Source of the DNA: Thalassia testudinum
Taxonomy: Eukaryota > Streptophyta > Magnoliopsida > Alismatales > Hydrocharitaceae
DNA: 64,000 nucleotides
Reading direction: 5' to 3'
Assembly: GCA_037157565.1 (NCBI GenBank)
Contig: JAZHRO010000039.1
Location: 44,144,001-44,208,000, forward strand
The translations under genes were made by a program, and so were the position numbers. This document shows positions 46,032 through 60,100 of this stretch, piece after piece (position 1 is the first letter of the stretch; the number at the start of each line of letters is the position of its first letter). A model generated the notes under the pieces. The model was given only the letters and a program-made list of their open reading frames with translations, did no database searches and had not been told where the DNA came from.

Positions 46032-47330
46032 GAGAAGATTGAGGAGAGGGGGGCACCACCACCACCTCATCTCCTCCAACTCTTCCTCCTCCTTGCATGG
46101 CCCTTCCTCCTTCTCCTTGGCTTCTCCAGTGGCCACTCTTGCTGTTGGCATCTCAACTGCAACCGCTACTACTCATGTTGCTACCTTTGGCATGGAGATA
46201 AGGGAGGAAGGAAAGGAAGCTCCACCTCCTCAAGCTTGGGGTCTTGCTGCTCAAGGACAAAGTAGGGACTATTTTCCCTCCTCTCTACTTGTTCCTAGGT
46301 GGATTTGAATGTCTTTAGGGTAGCATTACCATTTGTATGTACATGGTTGATATTGTGAAGAGTAGAAAGGGTGGTAGTGTGATTTTTCTAGTTAAGGCGC
46401 ACCCTAATTTTTGATGTGGTATTTTGCTTGCCTAATGAGTTCCCCACCTGGTAGTTAACTTGTGGTTAAATTTTCATGGTAATAGGAGGTAAGGAATGGG
46501 AGTTTTGAGGCAAGAAGTGCAGGTTTGCGCAACCTGATCGGCCATTGTAGCAGTACCTAATGTGAGGTATTAGTAACCTAACATTAGGGAGCTTCCCATT
46601 TAAGCCATATGTTGGGTGAAATCTTGGGTTCTTGGTCCTATCAACCCTATGAAGTGACTTAAACTAAACCTAAACCTAATTAAGGATAAAATTGACACCC
46701 TAATAGAGGATGAGATGGATAAATTACATAAAAACTCTTAAGGAAGGTAAAGTGTCTTATTTAAGCTCAAAGCTTTCTAAGTGAGCTAAAAATGACTCGA
46801 AATGCCTAAGAGGAGGATTAAACCCTTCATGGTAAATTTTGGCAACTCTGTTACAAGTCTAAAAGAGGAAGACTTGGATCCTAGGGTCAAAGATAAGACC
46901 CCAGGTGATCCAGTAGGTCTTTAGGGCTCGTTTTCCTGATAAAGGATAAAAAGTAAAAAAAAGACAGAGAGATAAGTCTGATAGATGAGCTCGTAAGGCT
47001 AAGCACCCTGGACTTGGTGAATCATGAGCTCACTGCTTGGGTTTAAGACCCACGATGATGAGGTGGCTAGAGGCTACCTGTTATCCGCCTCGAAACTCAG
47101 ATAGTTCCTGGGAACAGTGACGAGCCACGGGCTGTCATCGAAATAGGGTACTTAGATATACCCAAATCCAATTTAGTGTAAAGGTACTCGAGCAAGAGGC
47201 TCACTAGGCACCCATGTGCGCGAAAGTCATCGAGATACTGTGATGGATTTGGTTGAGATCTCATCCAACAGCGAACTGAGAGAGCACACTCGAAGACTAC
47301 ACTCCTAGTAGGAGCATTGGTGTACCCCGA
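46032..47330 (+). repeat. 1.3-kb tandem repeat, unit 2
   Basis: Second copy of 44749-46029. The position offset grows from 1283 at the left end to 1301 at the right end, so unit 2 has gained or unit 1 lost a few bases. No coding function. Confidence 0.8.
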
Positions 47331-47930
47331 TAATTCTGACCAACACTGCGATATTGATCTAGAACAATCTATGACCGAACCTTACTGGACATGAATGGAG
47401 CTTGCTCTTTACTGTCGCAAGGCGTTGGCCCAAGTGACTCTCAAGCGACCCAACTCATTTAATTGAGGTCAACGACGTTCCCTATACGTCGAGAACCAGT
47501 ACGCCTTTCGCGAGGATAACCAAACCTGCTAGTCTCTCCCCTAATCAAGGAGAGACTACTAGGTTGGAATCTAAAAAAATTGAGTACGATGATAGGTAAA
47601 TGGGGAACATAGCAATGGCTAGAATAGGCATTTACATATAATGCCCTTTGGATCAGAATAAGTCCAGTAGCTTGCGTAAAATATTAGAGACAGGTAGAAA
47701 TTGTTCAGATTTTTGGTGTATGCTATACTTAAAGAATATTTTGAAAAGTAACAATTTAAAAAATATACATGGGTTGTGGGTTATGTTAAATTGGTTGCTT
47801 TTTAACGTAATGCAAAAAATAATCCAACCTAACCTATTAAACTCCTAAGCCAACCCAACCCAAATCATAAAGTTAGGTTGTAGGCTAAACCAACCCATAA
47901 TTAGTCCTGGATATTATTATCCTAGGACTG
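47331..47930. other. No gene recognised
   Basis: Contains an inverted repeat AGTCTCTCCC...GGAGAGACT near 47530-47560 and a 'ccaacccaaccc' stretch near 47855. No coding sequence seen. Confidence 0.3.
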
Positions 47931-49160
47931 TTATCCATGATCCAAAGATTGCCTACTACCTCCATGCCCTCTCCCTAAACTACCACCTCCATGCCCTACT
48001 CTGCCTAAAGTTTCACGTTCTAGTCCACCTAAGACAGCCACAACTGAATAGTAATAGTATCATGTTTACCAATAGAGGTAAGCATTGCTCTAGAAATTCT
48101 TCCATGATAGTGGCAAGTGGGGGTAACTCATCGGTCATCATATTGATTCTAGGTAGGGCTATACTTAGGATCAAGTTAGAAATTATATGACACTAGTATA
48201 TTCCAGTCATATCCGTAACTTCACATTAACCAAAATAATATAGATCCCGTTCTTCTCATAAATTCCTCAATGTCACAAATTAATCAAAGAAATGGTGCCT
48301 TTCTTAGAGGCAGAACATATTGAATTGCTAGGAATGAACTTTATGTAGTGTCTCCCATATTATAGCAGAACAAATCATCGTACCCTGCTTAGCAATATAA
48401 GATTAAATATTATTAAGCATGAACGTGACCAGCAAGTTATTCTCTTCCTCCCAAGGAGCATTAAGACCTTCTCTTTAAATATTATTAAGGTACTTCTGAT
48501 GCCAAGAATTCACTAATCACCTGAAAGATATTGACCACCATAAGTTCATGTCATCCAATTACATGGTTGTACCTTGGATGTTTTACATATTTGTTTATGG
48601 AGGGAGGAAAAAGATGTCTCCTCCCAAATTCATTTGATTTTGACAATGATAATTCAAAAAGATCAGGAAATCGCAATCTCGGAGACACCCTTCTTTGTTC
48701 CTAAAAAGATACAATTGACAAGGTGGCACAGAGAAGGGGGAAAATCTAAATCATCGCAAGTAATTGAGAAAATTGAACTAGAGTTGCAATGAATGTGAAA
48801 GACTAGGCAGTAGCTAAATATTAGTTAACAACATTCAATCAGGTGCCAAAGCATGTGGTTGAAGATTCCTTTAAGGGCTGCATTCAGACATTCATGTGCC
48901 AGGTGCACGAAATTCTGGCAGTGCCCTCAATCGGCCATAGCACCCACCTACAAGGATCACATGCAATTTTATACCAATATTGACAAGCAGTGACCTGCAT
49001 CTGGCACTCAAACAGAAACCTAGATTGAATTCAGCATTTAGCGACACCCGAAATCTAAACCCCCCAGTAGGCAATTGGGGAAAGAAAGAGTATTTAGAAG
49101 GGTCGGGGTTGGAGGGAATATCACGCATGAAAGCACTAAAGGCTATGATGCTGATACCAA
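47931..49160 (-). pseudogene. Possible Ty1/copia gag relic with primer-site-like sequence
   Basis: On the minus strand, TGGTATCAG (plus-strand 49151-49159) matches the first nine bases of the initiator-tRNA-Met primer site used by copia elements. Downstream in that direction, broken frames end in a Gly/Arg-rich stretch (GRVGHGGG, GRGHGG near 47985-48015), as in copia Gag tails. Stops and shifts are frequent. The call is weak; a database search would be needed. Confidence 0.3.
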
Positions 49161-50906
49161 GTAGGAGGAACTAAATTGAACATTGTTGTGCGTTATAAAA
49201 ATAAAGCACTTAAGTACATAAAGGGAAACAGAAATACATAAAATAAGAGAATACACAGGGAAAGAAAAAAGAAGCAAACGCAAAAGGCAAATTACCAGAC
49301 TCCTAGCATTTCCACGACATTGGGCTGGAGAACAATTTTATGCGGACACATCTACATTTGTCTGATATCATATCCATTTAGAGCAAATGGATATTAATTT
49401 CATATCCACTTAACAAATAAATAACTAAATACGGGTATGAATCTTGTATCAGTAAGCATCCATTTCTATCTCCATTGATAACTAATATGTAGTAGTCTAT
49501 GCCATGGGGTTTTCCGCTGGAAGTTTTATATTTGATAAATTTATCGATGATTTAGATTTCATCCATGTCACGTATCTATCATAACATGCAAATATCTCAT
49601 GGAGATTGTATCTGTCATCATTTTCTAGTAACTACCGTAGTATGCTTTTCATATCCATAAAAGCTTACTTTCAATAATATCTTTTCACGCCCATAGAACT
49701 GAGGCACCTTTGGTTTGGAAGTGGCGGTCGATTGAGCTGTGAACTCCAATCTCAACTCAATGAGGGAAGTAATACTACTCAAGCACTCACCTCACATTAA
49801 TAATGCGTGGAGGACAAATCTGATGAAATCTCCTTGTTGACTGGAAAATTACATTACCACCATTGTGTAAAGATGGTGACCGATGATCAGAACCCTGTCT
49901 CGGTGCAAGCCATTAAAAGCTTAATTCTCATGTGTCTACCAGAGCATTCATTGAACGGACACATAGCACCCATCAGGGGATTCATTTCAGCAGATGCACA
50001 TTCGATCATTATTTTAGCAGGTTAACATGTTGTCTAAGTAGGCTTAACTTCCCCATTTTCTCGTAATGCCTTTCGAGTGGACAGGTAGTAAAGAGCACAG
50101 GAAGATTGTAGCATCAATCTCTTATGAAAATCTATATAAGCTAGCAAGGCAAGTGGTTTGCAATTTAAGCAAATATGCAATGACAACGTACATTTAAACA
50201 ATATTTCCTATAATATTTACATCCGTAATGTGTAAACAGATGAAAGCACCTGAACCACTCTGCTGGTTGGCTCAATGGACCGGCCAGAACCCTGAATGCC
50301 AACCCAAGATTACCCTCTTCAGACAATACAGCTACTGGGAGATGAAAATTTTGAAAATAATCAAACATCAGCAATGACTATAATTCCTAAATAAAGTGAA
50401 GAACAAACAGGCACCTATGCCACTGCTCATTTTTTCTTGAGAAATGCAACCTGCCTTGAGTGAGATGCATTTCTTTCTTTTGCTCGCTTGTAACATATGT
50501 AGTTTAGATTGAACATAATCAACATTGATACGACGTGATGAAATGGAACCTAAGAACTTCCAAAATCAGTTCCCTGGCAGAGACATGACAGGAAAGTTTT
50601 ACATAATGACCCTGACTATAAATAGATAAACCAATAAAATCTTCCAGTTTTCTGACTAATTTGAAGAGCATATACATGCAAATGGGCTTTGGGAACTATT
50701 GATTCAAATTTCTGTCATTTTTTACAACAAAAATTTATTTTGATATGATCAATGTGATGGGCAAGATGTCTGAAAAAACACAGCCCAAAAGATTTCCAAG
50801 GAAAAAAAGGGATGAAAGAATGTTTTGCTGGTTTTTCTTGATCAGCAGGATGTATGAAACTGGAATAAAAGTAGGACACAGAAGGAAGTCACTAAGCCCT
50901 TACGTT
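49161..50906. other. Flank and 3' untranslated region of MIC60
   Basis: No independent gene seen. The right end is the 3' untranslated side of MIC60 on the minus strand. An AATAAA-type signal on that strand lies at 50734-50739, about 170 bp after the stop codon. Confidence 0.4.
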
Positions 50907-51140
50907 TCAGGTTAGGCTTACTGAAGTGGCATATGATCGGATAAGAGTGACTGCTTGCTCCACAATAGCCCGGTTCTTTGCCTGCTTCACCCATTCTCTG
51001 ATGGCACCCTCTGCTTCTGTGCCAGAGACACCCTGTTCCAAGGCATCTGCAGCTTCAGCGAGCTTCTCTTCAGCCAAGAGCTTCTCTACTCTACTGATGA
51101 TAGATTCAATCCCATCTCCAGATGTATTGCTTTCTTTAAC
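50907..51140 (-). CDS. MIC60: MIC60 terminal exon
   Basis: 77 codons plus TGA, from VKESNTSGDG to SYATSVSLT; acceptor CACCTGCAG. Contains the most conserved C-terminal helices of mitofilin. Confidence 0.93.
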   Translation of the reverse strand, partial: VKESNTSGDGIESIISRVEKLLAEEKLAEAADALEQGVSGTEAEGAIREWVKQAKNRAIVEQAVTLIRSYATSVSLT

Positions 51141-54100
51141 CTGCAGGTGAATAAACAAGTTGAGAGAAAACTGGACAACTACCAAATGGCAATGATCACT
51201 ACAAGCAAGCTAGTGTTTCATGCTTCCCACCAAATATGCTTACTAGGGACTTCCAACAAAATACAGATGGCAGAAGCATAGAGGAAGAATTTCTTTCAGG
51301 AAAAGGTATTTTCCATAATCTTACCTTGATAAATGATGCAATGCTAGCAACTGCATGAGTTAGAATGCCCCCACCACCTGGTGGGATGAGAGTGAAATGC
51401 CGTAGTGTTCCTTTTAAGGCATCAAACTGCAGGATGAGCTGAGATCGTCAAGGCGTGAACAACAACCAAAATAGAAGCAGGGTATAATGTAAGAGATGAA
51501 CAGCTTTCCTGTATATTGAATTGATACAGAATATGGATGTGAGGTAACTAAAAGGGGAAAATATACCATACATGAATAGATTTGAATTTGGTCCCCCAAC
51601 ATAAATGGCAATTGTGTCCTGGATTATTTGATTCCATTCTGTCATTGGAAAATTTTTGGCATTTCTAATGACAAAGTTGTTTTTGAATTCCATAAAAACG
51701 TAGACCAACAGCATCTCTGTCAAACTCTTTCCCTCCTTTTAATTTCTTAATGGACAGTACTTCCCAGTCTTTCCTTTTACATTTTTTTTTCTTTTTTGCT
51801 GTTAGCAAAAGCAGCATGAGAGATCTGCCTCTCCTAAGTCCCAAAAGTAGAAGGGGAGACCTAGAATATAGATCATAAAAGTAAGCTATTCAACAGATTT
51901 GATTCTCATATATCTAATTATATGGTACTTCTTCCTATGATTCATAGAAGAGGATTGCAAGAAGATCATTGATGATTTTTACTCTGAGCCTTTTGACTTG
52001 CATAATGCTACCATTCGCACAATACAAATACCAGAAAACCTAATCCAATACCTTTCCCAAGCTTATATCTTATTAAATTGGAGAGATCTGAAAGAAAAAA
52101 AAAACTACACTTCAGCCATACATAAATTTCACAAGACAGATGGCTAAAACCAATTTGATGCAGACATGAAAAGAACAACACTTTCAGGGCTTGAAAACTG
52201 AAGCCCAAATTAAAGTTGAAGGTATTTTTCCCTTTTTTCCTTTGTAGAAGATGTCATATAACCAAGGTCTAAAGCCATTTCAACTTCCAAGTCATTGCTG
52301 CAACAAATAAAGTATGTTTGCAGCAGGAAAAGGATGGAGCTGCAATATTGTTGAAGAGAATGCAATGTTCTATCTTTATTAGCAAACCCTCATCTTCTTT
52401 AAATGGAGGATTAGTGGAAAAAGTACACTATGGTCTACAAAATATAAATAAACTAGGAATAAGAGAATAAAAAATAAACAAGTTCCTTACACTCCCCTCG
52501 TAAGCTGGAATATAAATATATATCATGCTTAGCTTGGACAAGCATTTGTTGAAGTTTGCACATGGAAGAGGTTTCATGAAGGTATAGGGTATTAGATCAC
52601 CAGTGGGCACATGCTTCGTTCTGAACCGTCTCATATGTAGTGATAATCGACCTTAACATGATTGGTATGTTCATCAAAATTGGATTATTTGCAATAAAAG
52701 TCACTGCACAGCTGTCATACATCATCTTCGTGAGCATTGAACAGGGCTGTGCAAAGAACTGATTTAATTCACACCATTTCCGTTGTTTGTGCCATGGCCT
52801 AATATTCCAATCAATACCTTCTTTTATGGGAATATTCTAATCAATACTAAAACACAAGTCTATTTCTTTCTTCTCCATGTCAAAAGATTATCACTGGCAA
52901 GTGTGTGATACCTCATGGTCTTCCCTATCATTTAGAGATTCGGCCTAGTCGGCGGTGTCTGAGTAACCAACTATATTAAGTGACCCAATCTTGGTAAACA
53001 ATAGACCTTAACCTGGTAAGGTTGTAAGATATTTGAGAATCAAAATAGCAACTTCCCAATGGCCTTTAGTTGGTTTATCCATAAATTTACTCATCTTCCC
53101 AAGCAGTGATTTAAATGCCAATGGCATGCTGCCGAAATGGCATGTCTTGCTAGATGGGCATTTCGACAACATTATAATGTCAATTTATGAGGGCATCAAC
53201 GATATTTTGCCAAAATTTACCCATGTTTCAATCCTTCCCGATAACATCGACCCATTTCAAGGGTCTTCAGTTTAAAATGCCTCAAATAATCCAATATCTC
53301 CGGCATGTAGCGAAATGCCAAGTGCATTTCGACCACTCATGCTACCGTTGGTGAGTTGCTGCTACTGCTAGCTGCAGCTGCTCCTGTTCTTCTCCACTAC
53401 TGTTGCTGCTCTCCAGTCTTGTCCGTTGCTGCTGATCCTCTCCACCTGATCCATGGCTACTGCTCTCCACACCTCTGAGGACTCACCTCACTGCTCCTCC
53501 CCCTCTCCAGGTTCTCTCATAAATCCCATTCAATCTCTATTCTCTATTCTCCTCCCGAGGTTTGATTTCACATCGATCCCCAATTATAGGCTAGATCTAC
53601 ACACTACTTTTACTCAAAAACTAGATCTAAATGTTTAAATGCTGCCACAACGTCTATATATTCAGGCATTCAAACATCAAAATAGGGACTATAGAGTATA
53701 TACGTTATGTATCAACGTCGACTATACGTATATATAAGGACAATATGTATCCACCCACTATACGTACATATAACGACTATATGAATCCATTTAGACTATA
53801 TAGTTTATACGTTACATGTATATGTTACGGGTGTATAAAAACAATTTTATATGTAATTTAGAATGGAAACTAGAAATAAACTGAATTCTTTTCATTAAAA
53901 AAAATTTAGAATTTAAATCAAACGATCATAAATAGGGTAAAAATGAATTATAATGTATTATATACATTGTTACCCATGTGTGAAGTAATACATAATGGAA
54001 ACTAGAAATAAAAAATGAATTTTTTTATAAAAAGAAAGAAAATTTAGATTTTAAAATAGATTAGTAAAAATGCATTACAATATATTACATATATAGTTAT

Positions 54101-57100
54101 TCCTAAATCAAGTAATTGAGAAGGAAAATTAGAAATAAAATGAATTCTTTTCATAAAAAACAAAAAAGAACATTCAGAATTTAAAATAGATTATTATAAT
54201 TTATAAATTAGGTAAACATGCATTATAATATATTACATACACAGTTATTCATGTGTCAGAGTTTAAAATTATGGTTATGTAATGATTTGTGTATTAGAGT
54301 TTAAAATTATGGTTGACTTAAAACCTCTTCATGGATTTGTTTGTAGAAACAATATATCCGGAAAAGGCAAGGTCATTGCTATAGAAAGTTGGAGGAAACC
54401 CAAGTAAAGGTAAAGAAGACATTTGATAGTTGTATTGCACAAAATTAAGGGGTGGTGGAGTTACACAATTCAAGCATCACCTAGTTATTGACGACAGAAA
54501 TGTCGCAAAATGTGAGGATTGTCCAAATGATCTATGTAAATTAATTGCCAAGAAAAAGATGTTAAGGTGAGAGAAGGCGGCACTAGAACAATAGTAAAAA
54601 AAAACAATTCTTAAGGCCTTATTTGGTAGCCATGATTACTACAATGTAAACTTTGATTTTGATGAAAAATGCGAATATTCGAGTGATGCGGAAGTTCGTC
54701 CAAGAAAAAGGAAACAATACAAACAAGAGAAAACTCACTTTAGAACTGAGAGCATGAATGGCAAATTCTTACAGGTGACCAAAAGCACAGAGCATGAGAT
54801 TTACATATGCTGGCACAAGTGATACAGAACAACAAATCCAAAATAGAAAATAGATTTTGAGTTGTTTCGATCCGATAGCATTAAGGGAAAAACGGACCTA
54901 AAACAGAAAACAACCACGGGCATTTTTGAGAATGCAAGGAAGAAGGTTAGTAGAACGGTCACGAGCTTCATTTTAACTCATGGACTTCCAACTCATGTTG
55001 CAGAAGGACCATGGCTGAAAAACATCATTGATGTCAACCCTCAAGCTAGGATAAGAGTTAAGGCTCCTACATCATATGAAATAATGAACAAATGCTTCCC
55101 AATGTAGATGGAAGATTTCCATAAATATATTTCTCAGTTAAAGACTATGTGGCCATGTTATGAAGTTACAATTATGATTGATGGCTAGACTAGTTATATA
55201 AAGAGGCAGATCATTAGCTTCGTTATATATTGTGATGGTATTTCCATTTTCTTGATATCCGTCGATGCATCTAACCAAGTTAAATATTTCAAATATCTTT
55301 ATTTATTATTGAAGGATATAATTAATGAGGTTGGGAACATACTATTCAAATTATTATAGGCAATGGCAGCAACTTCAAAAATGTAGGGGAAAAGATAATA
55401 AAATCAAGTAAAAATTGAATCTTCCACATTACACAGATTTAATTTTAAAAGACTTTCGAAAGAGAATTGTATATGTTGTGAACAGGGCACAATTGTTCCA
55501 TCATTTAAACCAACCATGTTGTACGATTCTGAATGCTAGGCTATCAACTATAGGCATGTACAGAAGATGTCTGTGGCAGAAATGAAGATGTTAAGATAGA
55601 TGTGTGATCATACAAGAAAGGACCGTATTTCAAATGAGATTATTAGAAAAAAGGTTATGGTGGCACTGACAGAGGATAAAATGAGAGGCATGTCTAAGGT
55701 GGTTTGAACATTTACAAAGAAGGCCACTAGATGCTCCAGTTAGGAGATGCGAGAAAATGGAGGCTGAACCCGCTAAGAGAGGGTGAAGAAGACCAAACAA
55801 GTGTTGAAAGGAAACTATTAGGCATAACCTCAATTACTTTAATTTAAGTTCTGAAATGGCTGAAAATCGATCTGTGTAGAGGCAAAGAATCCACATAGCC
55901 AACCCCACTTAGTGTGGGAAAAGGCTTGGTTGTTGTATGGATATGGTTTGTTGCTTATGAGCGAGCATTGCAATAGCAAAGTGGTTCGTCCTAAGATTAC
56001 ACGATTCCTTACAAACTATATCACCTTGCAAAGCATTTTAGATAACAAAGTTGGGTTGAAGTCAATGATAAATTCTAATAAGTGGTTAACTTGCAAAAAG
56101 TAGGACACAATGTGTAAAAGAGGTGAACTTAATAGACAATATGTGATTTTGGGATGATTGCAACTGCATTGCTTGTATTATGAAGGTTATCATTTTAGCT
56201 TTGAGGATGTTGAGTTCTCGTTTAATTATAATTTCCTTTTGAATATGGTTTGTTTGGTTTCCATGTTTATCCACGCTCTCTTTTGAAATCTTATCTAGCT
56301 TAAAAAAGAAATTAGTGAAGCTGAGAAAATCATCAACACCATTGTTACCTGTTACATCCTACACTTTGAAACTAAAGAATATTTGCCAAGAGCATATGGC
56401 AAAGAAGGAAATTAAGACTGCTAGATAATCTACCTATGTGATTGTTGTATCAATTATTACAGTTTTCAAGTTACTTGTTAACATTCTTATGTATAGACGT
56501 ATAGAACTGAAGGATGTTCTCGTGTTACAAGCTGCTTAGTTTATGAATGAGCAGGTTTTCTGGTATTTGTGTTTTGTTGAGATGGGTCCATGTCTTTTGG
56601 CATCTGTTATGCTTGTGGAGTTGGATTTGTGGTGTTTCGTGGTGAACCAAGTTGCTCAGAGTAAAATGTTATGGGGGATTGGTCTTGGATTACGATGAGT
56701 ATCAAGATGGATTTGATGTTTTACTCTATACTTCTCCACAAGGTTCGAAATATCAATTTCGACGTCATGCCGATGAATTTCTAAGTGTGCATATTTCAAC
56801 GGCAGATTTCGACGATTTTGATGGCCTAAAAATAGGCCATTTCAGAGGCATGCCGAGGGCATGCCGAGTAAAATGGCAAAAATAGTCAAAATGATACAAA
56901 TTTCAAGAAAATCAAATGCTTAAGCTAATTTATGTTAGAATAAGAGTGTTATATCATAATATGCAACATGATCATATCATCTTCAAGTTCAATAATCAAA
57001 AATCAAATAATTACCATTGAAATTGAATCTAAGAATACAAAGAATTAAAGAATAGAAAGAATTTAAGAATGAATGAATCAAAGTATATAGTTTCAAAATA

Positions 57101-60100
57101 AAAGCTGAAACTATAATGTCTTGATCCATCAAAAGTTAGAACTCAAAAGTCGGGACTCGGAACACCTCCAAGTCCAATAAGTATGCGTGGCGTAAAAGGG
57201 AAAGATAGCATGGAATCATGGATGGAAACTGAGGTATTATTGCACTTCCAAATTTTCCGATGGCATATGCTTCCTGCACCTCAATAATGCATCGGCAACA
57301 TTACCAATAGTGCGATGCAGCGGCAACAGCAGTTGTGGGAGTGCGCAGCGTACGCCAACAACATGAGCATGCATTGCCGGCGGCAACATATTAGCAATAG
57401 AAGCAAAGCGTTGGGGCAGCAGCACAGAGCGTGCGCCAGGCACCAACAGCAATGCGACAGTAACAACAGAACTAGAGCGCAGCAGCAAGCAACAGCAAGT
57501 TACAGCAGCAATCAACATACCGAAGCTTGCCAATCGTACCGCCGACATGCTGGCGAAATCTTCAACATGGCGATGAAATGCCTGCTTATCAACAACTAAT
57601 GGATGTCGATATTGCCACCTGTCCAAAATGCCCATTTCAACGGCATGTTGGTGACATGCTGCCTGCATTTCAATCACTGCTATGGACATACAAATTTGCT
57701 TCATTTGTTGTTCCTTTTCTTGAATGAAGTGTAGGTTTCAGCTGATCACATTCATGTTGATTGGATGGATGCCTTTATATAAGTTAGTTAATATTAATCG
57801 AAAGCTCATTTTGGTTTCGGACTGTAGTCTTGGAAAAAAAACTACTTCATGAACTTAATACTTGCCAACTTATAGCATTATGCTACTGTCACTTTAGTTG
57901 GGTATTAACACAATGATAGAGTAGTTAGCTATTTTAACACAATGGCGTGGTATACAAAGGAGCTTGCAAAACTGAATTTAGACATTTTAATTGCGATTCA
58001 TTCTGTGATGTTTATGTTACTTTGCTGCTCTAGTCTTCGACGAGATTCGAAATGTCAATTTCAACGCTATGGCAATGAAATTGTAGGTGTGCATTTCGTG
58101 GGCATGCCAAAGGCATACCATGGAAATGCCCGTTTTTCGATGGCAGATTTCAACGATTTTGACGACCCGAAAAAATGACATTTCAGATGCATGTCGAGGG
58201 CACGCCGACAAAAATAACAGAAATGATTAAAATTTGGAACACAAGTGAATCAACATATTAGGAACATAGTTACAGTTGTATGTGACAAAAAACAATTGCT
58301 TATGAACATATTTAAAGCTGTATAACCCAAAAAAGGCCAAAAAATCATGAGTATGTGTGTTTCAAATTTCCCTCCCAGCCGATTTCGAATTTCCCTCCGA
58401 TTTCCCTCCCGCCCAACTCCAATTTCCAAACAACGCAACCCGGCAAATCGCCGGTTTCGTCGGCATACATCAGCAACTGTCGGCATGCCGACGGTTTACC
58501 TGTAAACTGACATTATATTTGTGTCGACATGACCCTGCTCTAAAAACACCCTTGCCGACAGCATGCCGTCGGCATTTAAATCACTGGTCTTCGGGAGTTG
58601 CATATCAGTTATAGGATTAGCTTCACTTGTTTTTTCATGTTTAAGATACAAAAGTAGTCTCTTCACATCATCAATTGGTTTAAGAAATGGTAATTAAATC
58701 ATGTCATTCAGAAAAATAATGGACCGGAAGGAGGCATAGCAGCAGGATCAACCTTTCCTCGAACTCATACAAACATCATGAACGTAATATACGTACATAC
58801 TTATTATATTATTTTAATATAGAAGTATAACTATGAAAATATATAATCACAACATCATTAATGCATATAATTGAAATTATAATGTAATTTCTCACATAGT
58901 AATTGTTTAATATAAAAAATACAACACCAACTAACTTACCTACCTTTCCAAGGGTAAAGTTGTCTTTTGACAACTTATCCCCTCTGCCATCCTCCATTTC
59001 CAAGTAAATACCCCACTTTCCTATCCCCAGCTTATCACTTATTGAAGTAAATAGTAATACCCCTACAAAATCGTCCCAGGTTCCACGTAAACACTAATAG
59101 GAAATGTCCCCTATTTGTAAGTTTTTATCCTGTAGGATGCATCCTGTAATGTAAACTAACCCTAAGGATTCTTCTAACATTCTATTCTTGTGAGTACATC
59201 TTTGAGACTATCACATATTTCCTTTATAGTGTTACAAGAGCATCTCATCTTCGAATATGGGAACCACACTATTTAGCAACCACATTCAGACGATACTACC
59301 ATCCTCTTCCACTACAAATATTTACTATATGTATTCTTTAGTGTTGGTGACAGAAATACGTACTTTTTATCATGGCTACTATTTTTTTTTTTAGAGAAAA
59401 AGGAAGATTACCGGAAATCGGTAATCATCCAAAAATATATTTCAAATAAAAAAGAACAAACTTTTAGATTTTGAAGCCAACACAGAAAAAAAAAAAAAAA
59501 AGCTTCCCCTACAATCTTGTTGACCCAACACCCAGAAAAAAAGAAAAATGCTTCCCCTACAATATTGTCGACCCAACCCTGTTCCCCTCTGAACACCACA
59601 CCATTCCTTTGAAACCAAATACTCCACAATATGGCAGAAACCGACACCCATCCAACCATGTTGGCATGCAGAGTCAAAAAGAAGCCCAAAGATTGTCCAA
59701 AGAACTGCAATCAATTCCTACAACGTGAACTCTCCAAACAGCAACAACAGTACCACACGGACAAAACAGGTGATGCAAATCCTCATCTGCTGAATCACAT
59801 AGAGGGCAAGAAATATCAGGATCATCAGACCATCGTTTTCTAAGATATTCTGTCACAACCTTCTCCCATCTCAACAACCACATAAAACTTCCAAATGAAT
59901 GAACAATCAATCCAAAAATCAAACTGTGGACCTTGCACCAAACTGAAAATTTTGTACACCCTCCCTACCAAAAAAGACCCATATTTCCATCCAAATCTGT
60001 CTGACGTATTCAGATCTGGTCTAAACTCATTTAGCAGCCCCGTCAAGTTCTGATAATCTCTGAATCTAGCCTCAGATAATCCAAGCTGCAAGGTAGGAGA

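Larger units (their letters stand above)
53104..58586 (+). mobile_element. hAT DNA transposon with terminal inverted repeats
   Basis: Ends are 30-bp inverted repeats, CAGTGATTTAAATGCC onward at 53104-53133 and its reverse complement at 58557-58586, matching at 27 of 30 positions. Both ends carry repeated GGCATGCC and 'aaatggcat' motifs as subterminal repeats (53140-53340 on the left; about 56735-56895, 57525-57665, 58035-58225 and 58440-58556 on the right). A broken hAT transposase lies inside. The copia RNase H relic is cut at its left end. No clear 8-bp target duplication was found (left TTCCCAAG, right GTCTTCGG), so the exact ends may be a few bases off. Confidence 0.7.

Noticed and set aside
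53096..58594. 8-bp target duplication of the hAT element
   Set aside because: Flanks TTCCCAAG and GTCTTCGG do not match; partial TCTTC similarity needs an offset, so no duplication is claimed.
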